In this document: positions 57,382 through 64,000 of the stretch, piece after piece
Numbering within the stretch: the stretch's first letter is position 1
Layout: the number at the start of each line of letters is the position of its first letter
Assembly (NCBI RefSeq): GCF_014217215.1
Contig: NZ_CP056080.1
Coordinates: forward strand, 1,860,001 to 1,924,000
DNA length: 64,000 bases
Reading direction: 5' to 3'
DNA from: Rothia nasimurium
Lineage (GTDB): Bacteria; Actinomycetota; Actinomycetes; Actinomycetales; Micrococcaceae
Translations under genes and position numbers: made by a program
The notes under the pieces: generated by a model
What the model saw: only the letters and a program-made list of their open reading frames with translations
The model's database searches: none
Told to the model about the DNA's origin: nothing

Positions 57382-58281
57382 TTACCGGTAGCCGGCGCTG
57401 TTCATAACAAATTTGATCTCGTTATCAATCAGTAACTTGTCGTGGTACTTGAGGCACAGAGGCGAAAAGATCTGCCCCATGATAGCGTTCCAGGGCACGG
57501 GGTAGCCCTCGTCAAGGCCCCACACCGGGTCCTGTGACTCATGGGCAAAGAGCAAGCGCGAAAAGTAATCCAGCCGGCGTTCAACTTCTTCTAGCCATTC
57601 TTTGGCCAGGGGCGTGCCCGGCTTGAAGGCAAAAGCCGCAGGCCAAAGAACCTGCTGCCAGTATAGCCTTTGGTGTAGCCCTAGCTTTCCCCAAGCCGGT
57701 GAGACATTAGCCGAACACATTTCACCGGGGCCAGCAGCCCATGCATCAGACTGGTTCAACCTAGATACGATGCTATTCCAGGGCTTACTCAACATTTTGA
57801 TGTCGGTGTAGACCCCACCGTAGTGGTACATCAAGTAGGAGCGCAAATAGTCAGAGCGATGTACATACGATAGTTTCTCGTATGCGGGGTGCAGAGGATG
57901 CTCAGGAACTTCAAAATCTCGGTAGTTGTCGGCCGTGACTACAATGACCTCAAACTCCGGGTTATCCTCAATAATCCTTTGCAGAGATTCCCTCCGTGAA
58001 TCCCCCATCTCGTTATCGCCGGTCCAGCACACAAATATCTTATGTGGAGCCTCCAGCTCAATATCAGAGGGACTACCAGAGACAGGAAAATCTAAATGAT
58101 TTATGTTAAAAGTCGAGACTCTGGGAACAACAACTTCCCCAATTTTTCTTCTGTATTTCTCGGGACTGTACTGATACCTGCGAACATCTGATAAGCACGC
58201 CAGGCTAACGTCCATAAGGTGACGCCGGTTCTTCCAGCCTTGGTAAAGGGAATGCTTGAAATTTTTAACAGGACCTAACAT
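57382..58281 (-). CDS. Sugar transferase with DXD motif (GT32-like)
   Basis: 299 residues, related to capsular/mannosyl OCH1-type transferases of GT family 32. Core segments are PHKIFVCWTGDNEMG near residue 82, the YVHRSDYLRSYLMYHYGG helix near 137, and the metal motif GGVYTDIKML near 155, with the DXD-like D-I-K. There is no signal peptide. AT content is higher than in sufS. It pairs with the following GT2 gene 43 bp away and may share its transcript. Sugar and acceptor are unknown; a role in the surface polymer is inferred. Confidence 0.85.
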   Translation of the reverse strand: MLGPVKNFKHSLYQGWKNRRHLMDVSLACLSDVRRYQYSPEKYRRKIGEVVVPRVSTFNINHLDFPVSGSPSDIELEAPHKIFVCWTGDNEMGDSRRESLQRIIEDNPEFEVIVVTADNYRDFEVPEHPLHPAYEKLSYVHRSDYLRSYLMYHYGGVYTDIKMLSKPWNSIVSRLNQSDAWAAGPGEMCSANVSPAWGKLGLHQRLYWQQVLWPAAFAFKPGTPLAKEWLEEVERRLDYFSRLLFAHESQDPVWGLDEGYPVPWNAIMGQIFSPLCLKYHDKLLIDNEIKFVMNSAGYR

Positions 58282-58324
58282 AGATTTTCCTTCGCTGGCT
58301 CAATTTATTCTCCTATAACCCAAA

Positions 58325-59182
58325 TCATTTATTTTTTTGGGGATGAGCTAGGAGGTAAATGACGTACTGAAAATGAATACCGATTCGGTGCGCAACGTTC
58401 TTTGCCACCCTTTTATCAGTTGTTAATAGCTGGGGAAGAGTCTTAACAAACGTAAATAAAGAGTGCCTTAAATTAACATTGAGAACGTCGGGGCCGTGAT
58501 CTCTCCAAAGCTGTAGATTGCCTCGACCATAGCCCCTACCACGGTTAAAGGAAGCCCAAACGGTAGGTCGTTCTGAGTAGAGAATCTCTGCATCACTGAG
58601 CTGAAAAATCTTGATATTCTTTTTCACAGCGCGGAGCGCAAAATCAACGTCTTCTGCGCCCCCCACAACGAAGTCTTCCCTAAAGCCATCGTTTTGCCAC
58701 CAGACCTCACGTGAAACAGCAAAATTACCGCCGCTCATGGAGGTGGCTTCTAGCGGTTTAACTTCGTCTTTCAGGTCTTCACCCCGGGTAAACTGCGACA
58801 AATCCTTATTAGCCGGATCTACGCCTATGATGCGCCCGGTATAGATAGCTGATGGGTCTTTATCTAGGTGTCGACGAAAAGTCTCGACCCAATAAGCTCC
58901 AACTACATCATCTGCATCGCAAACCATAATGTAATCCGCTTCAGAAGCACGGGCACCGGTATTGCGTGCAAAAGCGACGCCGCGCTGGGCTGAAGCATCT
59001 ACCTGGCGAAGGTTAAGCCGGTCCTCATAACTGGCCAGAACTTCTCGGAGATTATCCGTGCTCCCATTGTCGCTCACAATCAGTTCAAAATCAGGGTCTG
59101 TTTGCATACACAGGGCATCAAGCTGATCTGAAATTTCGTGAGCACCGTTTCTTACCGGAATAATAACGGAGACCGTCCCCAT
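58325..59182 (-). CDS. Family 2 glycosyltransferase
   Basis: GT-A enzyme of 285 residues. SVIIPVRNGAHEI at the start, DNGSTDN near residue 40, RNTGARAS near 75, and the metal motif VCDADDVVGAY near 90 are typical. A TSMSGGNFAVSRE segment (near 150) and the GGAEDVDFALRA base motif near 175 follow. It reads into a GT32-like gene downstream. Upstream is a very AT-rich gap. Role likely in the same surface polymer as the genes at 47-54 kb, but unproven. Confidence 0.88.
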   Translation of the reverse strand: MGTVSVIIPVRNGAHEISDQLDALCMQTDPDFELIVSDNGSTDNLREVLASYEDRLNLRQVDASAQRGVAFARNTGARASEADYIMVCDADDVVGAYWVETFRRHLDKDPSAIYTGRIIGVDPANKDLSQFTRGEDLKDEVKPLEATSMSGGNFAVSREVWWQNDGFREDFVVGGAEDVDFALRAVKKNIKIFQLSDAEILYSERPTVWASFNRGRGYGRGNLQLWRDHGPDVLNVNLRHSLFTFVKTLPQLLTTDKRVAKNVAHRIGIHFQYVIYLLAHPQKNK

Positions 59183-59217
59183 CTGTCCTTCTCCCTAATA
59201 TATCTAGTCCTCGTTGC

Positions 59218-59397
59218 GTTACTCTTTTTAGCCATACTCTACTCAGATATTGTTATGACCTATACCTACGAGTAAATAACAACGACTAACGCAGTTTATC
59301 TAAAAAATAATGATTATGCAACTATTACCACAAGGAAAAAAATATATTAATGCTAAATTTATTATTATTTTTCAAATTATTACAGCTCGTTGTACCA
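59218..59397. other. Extremely AT-rich gap upstream of the GT pair
   Basis: About 180 bp with roughly 70-75% A+T, including runs such as AAAAAATATATTAATG and TTTATTATTATTTTTCAAATTATTA. It contrasts sharply with a genome near 60% GC. It probably holds the promoter of the two glycosyltransferase genes on the minus strand, and could bind a nucleoid silencer such as Lsr2. No gene is supported. Confidence 0.55.
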
Positions 59398-59409
59398 CCA
59401 AGGGAGGTA

Positions 59410-59997
59410 CTACCCTCCCACCGAATGATATTTCTGCTGAGCAGCGATAAGCCCCTCCCTGATTAAAAGCTCAACGGCTTGCGCTGAATCAGAGATGAGA
59501 AACGGGAGCTCTTTCCTCTCGAGCTGCGAGAAAGGCTTGAGAACAAAGTCTGCGGTCTGCATACGCCCCGGAGGCCGCCCAATCCCGGTACGAACCCGGT
59601 AGTAGTCTTTAGTCCCCAGTGCCTTTGTCATATCGCGGAGCCCGTTGTGCCCACCCTCTCCCCCACCATTTTTTAGCTTGATGGAGCCAAAGGGGATGTC
59701 CAATTCGTCATGAACCGCAATAATCCGGTCTGGTTCAATGCCGTAAAACTGTGAGAGAGCTGCGGCCGGGCCGCCCGATACGTTCATGTAGGTCAGGGGC
59801 TTAGCCAGCACAACTTTTGCACCCCCCACCCCGAGGCGTCCTTCAAGCACCTGGGCTCGTGCCTTACTGTGCTTCTTGAAATTACCACCCACAATATTTG
59901 CGAGCTCATCGAGCACCATCTGCCCGATGTTGTGACGGGTTACTGCGTACTCGGGGCCGGGGTTACCCAAACCTACGATCAGCCATGCATCTGACAT
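59410..59997 (-). CDS. pth: Peptidyl-tRNA hydrolase
   Basis: Recycles peptidyl-tRNA that drops off ribosomes. 195 residues from the ATG at 59997, which has AAAGGCG eight bases upstream; an earlier in-frame start at 60069 lies inside the hairpin after rplY and would add 24 residues absent in the family. Signature: [20 protein letters not shown] with the active-site His, then [11 protein letters not shown] and the catalytic Asp in [10 protein letters not shown]. It follows rplY, as in most actinobacteria. Confidence 0.96.
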   Translation of the reverse strand: MSDAWLIVGLGNPGPEYAVTRHNIGQMVLDELANIVGGNFKKHSKARAQVLEGRLGVGGAKVVLAKPLTYMNVSGGPAAALSQFYGIEPDRIIAVHDELDIPFGSIKLKNGGGEGGHNGLRDMTKALGTKDYYRVRTGIGRPPGRMQTADFVLKPFSQLERKELPFLISDSAQAVELLIREGLIAAQQKYHSVGG

Positions 59998-60058
59998 ATT
60001 TTCGCCTTTCCTAGGGCGCAAGAATGCGGTAAGCATACAAAAAGTGTAGCGAGTCAAG

Positions 60059-60094
60059 AAGGCCCGCACCGTCGTTGACTACGGTACGGGCCTT
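60059..60094 (-). terminator. Hairpin between rplY and pth
   Basis: AAGGCCCGTACCGT and ACGGTGCGGGCCTT form a 14-bp stem with one wobble in 60059-60094. It is followed on the minus strand by CTTGACTCGC, so a partial terminator is likely. Confidence 0.6.
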
Positions 60095-60119
60095 ATAAAG
60101 GGTGAGGTAGCTATAGAGC

Positions 60120-60743
60120 TTACTTAGCTTCGTCTACCTGAGCGTCAGCTTCTGCGCCCTCGGGAGCGTTTTCGCCTTCTTCACCGGTCTCGGGTACGTC
60201 GAGTTCCTCGGGCTCTGAGATGTTGACGACCAGCAGTTCTGCGTCTGCTACGAGGGTTACGCCGGCGGGCAGTTCAACGTCGGAAGCGTGAATGTGGGCG
60301 CCTGCTTCGCGGCCTTCGATGTTAACAACGAGAGCTTCGGGTGCCTTCAGGGCGTCTGCTTCAACGAGCAGAGCGGTTTCTTCCTGGTTTGCAACGGCGC
60401 CAACAGCGGGCTCGCCTTCAACGTGTACGGGAACCTCGATCTCAACGCGTTCGCCACGCTTAACGGTCAGCAGGTCGATGTGCTGCAGTTCGGGGCGGAT
60501 GGGGTGGCGCTGGATGTCCTTGATCATGGCCAGGTGTGAGTCACCTTCGATATCAAGGTCGAGGATTGCGTTGGGGACGCGGGCTGCCAGGGTGGTTGCG
60601 TGACCGGGCAGTACGACGTGCTTGGGCTCTTCGCCGTGGCCGTAGATGACGGCGGGGATGTCACCTGCCATGCGGATGCGGCGTGCGTAGCCCTTACCGA
60701 AGTCGGTGCGGACGGTTGCGGAAATCTTGATGGTCTCTGACAT
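60120..60743 (-). CDS. rplY: Ribosomal protein bL25, Ctc/TL5 long form
   Basis: Binds 5S rRNA in the central protuberance. About 207 residues: an N-terminal 5S-binding domain (1-95, with RTDFGKGYARRIRM and the HLAMIKDIQRHPIRPELQHIDL motif) and a C-terminal TL5/CTC domain (about 96-180), followed by an acidic Glu/Ala-rich tail. The start ATG at 60743 has AAAGG ten bases upstream, while an ATG at 60752 would overlap it. Long forms are also general stress proteins in some Gram-positives. It has a strong own promoter at 60908-60936. Confidence 0.95.
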   Translation of the reverse strand: MSETIKISATVRTDFGKGYARRIRMAGDIPAVIYGHGEEPKHVVLPGHATTLAARVPNAILDLDIEGDSHLAMIKDIQRHPIRPELQHIDLLTVKRGERVEIEVPVHVEGEPAVGAVANQEETALLVEADALKAPEALVVNIEGREAGAHIHASDVELPAGVTLVADAELLVVNISEPEELDVPETGEEGENAPEGAEADAQVDEAK

Positions 60744-60907
60744 GAGGGCCATCCTTTCTGTGGTTAGTTGTCGATGCGCCAAGTGGTGTAGTGAACTGGC
60801 GCCAGAAATCGCTTTCTAACCAGCCACCGTCAGTTCCGGACCTACCGGGGTTTCCCACCGGCATTCCACTGCCTTGGCTTGTGCGCTGTGCTCAGCGCAA
60901 CCCCTCA

Positions 60908-60936
60908 ATTATGGCTGAGTTTGAAGGTTTAAACAA
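60908..60936 (-). promoter_or_regulatory. Promoter of rplY with a 160-nt leader
   Basis: On the minus strand -35 TTGTTT (plus 60931-60936) and -10 CATAAT (plus 60908-60913) are 17 bp apart, an excellent match. The leader (60744-60900) contains a GC-rich hairpin (CCGG-T-GGGAAACCCC region) and a TTGCGCTGAGCACAGCGCAA-type palindrome, so some post-transcription control is possible. I know of no actinobacterial L25 leader class. Confidence 0.6.
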
Positions 60937-60985
60937 GCAAGGACGCTGAGGTGCACGGTTGTTGTGCGCCACAGCGTCCCTGCTT
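60935..60985 (-). terminator. Terminator after the rmlCD gene
   Basis: On the minus strand AAGCA-GGACGCTG-G-GCAC and GTGC-C-CAGCGTCC-TGCTT pair with a few mismatches around an 8-nt loop, followed by GTTTAAAC. The arm touches the -35 of rplY, so the two signals abut. Confidence 0.7.
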
Positions 60986-60996
60986 AATAGCGGGCA

Positions 60997-62408
60997 CTAC
61001 GCGAAATAGGCCACGAGAGCTTCTTGGTGGTTACGAGGGGTGAAACCTGCCTGAACAATCTTCGATAGGTTCATGGCTGAGTTAGTTGGACGGGGGGAGA
61101 AGACCTCAGCCTTCGCAAAGTACTCAGCTGTAGTGACAGGAGTAACCCGGTCTGCTGAGTGGCCGATAGCTTCAAATACCATTTTCGCCAAATCTGCCCA
61201 GGTCACTACCTCACCAGTATTTGAAACATGGTAAGTACCGAACTCACAGTTATTGTTCACCAGGTGCAGAATCGCTCCAGCAAGATCCTCAGTGAATGTG
61301 GGGCGGCCGTACTGGTCGTTCACCACAGTAGGGTTTACTCCGCGCTCAGCCAGAGACTTCATAATTTCAATAAAGTTCTTGCCATCCCCCATAACCCAGG
61401 AGGTGCGCACGATATAGTGGCGTTGCACTGAACGAACAGCCATCTCACCGGCAGCCTTTGACTGGCCGTACACACCGAGAGGTGCCAACGGGGCGTCCTC
61501 TGCGTACTCTTCACCTAAGGGCAGGGAGCCATCAAAAACATAATCGGTAGAAACGTGTACCAGCGGGATACCGGCTTCGTCCGCCACCCTGGCCAAAGCC
61601 GCAACGCCGGTCGCGTTGGCAGCCCAGGCGTCCGTACGTCCTTCAGGGGTCTCAGCCTGATCAACCGCGGTGTAGGCTGCCGCGTTAATAATGCCGCGCA
61701 GCGAACGCCAGCGGTAGGCAGAAGCCCAGCTCTCAGGACGCGCCAGGTCAAGTTCCGCACGAGTCGCAGCCATGTAAGGAGTACCGGATGCTTCAAGCTG
61801 CTTGACCAGCTCACGCCCCAGCTGCCCGTTAGCCCCTACCACCAGCAGGGGGGCAGGAGCAAGGGGCTCTACCTCAGCAAGTCGGGGGTGATTCTTATCC
61901 TTCTCAGAAAGCTCTGCCTGGCCCAGAGAAATCGGCCAGTCAATCGCCACGGTCTCGTCTGCAAGGTTAAGGAAGGAGTACTCCCCCTGGGCGTCTGCCG
62001 ACCAGTGGTCATTCACCAGGTAGGTGTAGGCAGTGTTGTCTTCCAGAGTCTGGAAAGAGTTGCCTACCCCGCGGGGAACAAAAACAGCGGTATCGGGGCC
62101 AAGCTCTACAGTGACGGTCTTACCAAATGATTCCCCGGCCCGCAGATCAACCCAGGCACCAAAAATGCGACCGGTAGCGACAGAAACATACTTATCCCAG
62201 GGTTCAGCGTGGATACCACGGGTGGTACCTGCTGTTGCGTTAAAGGAAATGTTGTTCTGTACGGGGCCGAAATCCGGCAACCCCGCAGCAACCATTTTCT
62301 CGCGCTGCCAGTTTTCTTTGAACCAGCCACGGTTATCGCCGTGCTGGGGAATATCGATAACGAGCAGACCCGGAATCTCCGTTGTGTGAACGGCTAATTC
62401 TTTAGGCA

Positions 62409-62409
<1 letters not shown>
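60997..62409 (-). CDS. Fused dTDP-4-dehydrorhamnose 3,5-epimerase / reductase (RmlC-RmlD)
   Basis: 470 residues in two enzymes. Residues 1-180 are RmlC, a cupin: IDIPQHGDNRGWFKENW near 18, NNISFNATAGTTRGIHAEPW near 58 with the catalytic His, and the VFVPRGVGNSFQ segment near 115. Residues 190-470 are RmlD: the NADPH fold GANGQLGRELV, STDYVFDG and YGQSKAAGE with Tyr-x3-Lys. Together they convert dTDP-4-keto-6-deoxyglucose to dTDP-L-rhamnose. The fusion removes the need for two genes and may channel the intermediate. Its ATG overlaps the last base of the rmlB stop by one base, implying coupling. Confidence 0.93.
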
Positions 62410-63428
<1,019 letters not shown>

Positions 63429-63489
63429 TCACCTCATTTTGGGTTTCTGATAGCGCCTAAACATGTGGTGTTCATGCCAGAATGGGGGT

Positions 63490-64000
63490 ATGAAGGGAAT
63501 TTTACTCGCAGGTGGCACAGGCTCACGCCTCCACCCCATCACGCTCGGCATCAGTAAGCAGCTCACACCGGTTTACGACAAACCGATGATTTACTACCCC
63601 ATTTCCACCCTGATGTTGGCAGGTATCCAAGATATCCTGATCATCACCACGCCTCAGGACCAGGACCAGTTCCGCCGTCTTCTGGACGACGGTTCCCAGT
63701 TCGGCGTTAACTTCACTTACAAGGTTCAGCCTTCGCCCGACGGTCTAGCACAGGCCTTCCTCCTGGGTGAAGAGCACGTTGGTGATGACTCAGCTGCTCT
63801 TGTTTTGGGCGACAATATTTTCTACGGCCCCGGTCTCGGTAACCAGCTCCGTAAATATAACGACGTAGATGGAGCTGCTGTCTTTGGTTACCGGGTAGCA
63901 GACCCCACTGCATACGGCGTTGTTGAATTCGATGATGACTTCAGGGCTGTATCTATCGAAGAAAAACCGGTAAATCCCAAGAGCGACTATGCAATTCCTG
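63490..64000 (+). CDS. rmlA: Glucose-1-phosphate thymidylyltransferase, 3' end outside the window
   Basis: First step of dTDP-rhamnose synthesis: dTTP plus glucose 1-phosphate. Only the first 170 residues are visible. [14 protein letters not shown] with [16 protein letters not shown] is the nucleotide-binding signature, [10 protein letters not shown] near 110 carries the Mg Asp, and [17 protein letters not shown] near 150 is family-typical. The full protein should be about 290 residues. Start ATG 63490; GGGGG lies just before it, too close to act as a normal ribosome site, so a leaderless or short-leader message is possible. Confidence 0.95.
   Translation, partial: MKGILLAGGTGSRLHPITLGISKQLTPVYDKPMIYYPISTLMLAGIQDILIITTPQDQDQFRRLLDDGSQFGVNFTYKVQPSPDGLAQAFLLGEEHVGDDSAALVLGDNIFYGPGLGNQLRKYNDVDGAAVFGYRVADPTAYGVVEFDDDFRAVSIEEKPVNPKSDYAIP

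Overview
The window is chromosomal DNA from a high-GC Gram-positive actinomycete. Gene families and local gene order point to the Micrococcaceae, most likely Rothia or a close relative; this rests on recognition of families, not a database search. The supporting signs are a SAM-IV riboswitch before metY-metX, an acyl-CoA carboxylase set with an epsilon subunit and a nearby birA, an lpdA/pnp/pmm/deoC block like that of other actinobacteria, an Rv1264-type adenylate cyclase, and an Rpf-like secreted lytic enzyme. Most genes look like vertically inherited housekeeping genes; three or four stretches have lower GC and look acquired or variable.

Layout. 1-5.97 kb: an esterase, the metY-metX methionine operon with its riboswitch, and oligopeptidase B. 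6.0-8.4 kb: two tandem paralogous genes of unknown function, followed by a strongly structured stand-alone RNA that I cannot assign to a family. 8.5-11.9 kb: gatCAB for tRNA amidation. 12.0-15.5 kb: an Rpf/LysM secreted protein with a long structured leader, an unusual fourfold AGGTCACA dyad, and ligA. 15.5-17.9 kb: a PP2C phosphatase and class III cyclase operon. 18-31.9 kb: birA, accD, accE, then a DUF885 hydrolase, a transporter, an aldehyde dehydrogenase and two orphan genes inserted before maf and accA. 32-38.9 kb: an MHS transporter, LpdA-type quinone reductase, and the nucleoside salvage genes pnp, pmm and deoC. 39-42.6 kb: mfd.

42.9-54 kb is the cell-surface region. It holds a lipoprotein plus a large secreted fibrinogen-like protein, then a seven-gene polysaccharide operon: CDP-alcohol phosphotransferase, GT2, Wzy, Wzx, a Wzz with a dead kinase-like domain, and an Alg14/Alg13 pair. 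54-59.4 kb has a DUF2505 gene, a TagD-type cytidylyltransferase, sufU-sufS, and two more glycosyltransferases next to a very AT-rich gap. 59.4-60.9 kb: pth and rplY. 61-64 kb: the dTDP-rhamnose genes, with rmlC and rmlD fused, rmlB, and a partial rmlA running off the edge. mfd and rplY-pth are normally neighbours in actinobacteria, so the 17 kb of surface genes between them may be an insertion.

How it works together. The rml genes supply dTDP-rhamnose, TagD probably supplies a CDP-activated alcohol, and the glycosyltransferases, Wzx, Wzy and Wzz would assemble and export a capsule- or teichoic-like polymer. The most interesting unexplained items are the structured RNA at 8.1-8.4 kb with the paralog pair beside it, a new dispersed repeat family (19.8 and 33.5 kb, perhaps 27.1 kb), the leader and dyads around the rpf gene, and the Wzz pseudo-kinase fusion. 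I saw no tRNA, rRNA, CRISPR array, IS transposase or prophage gene.
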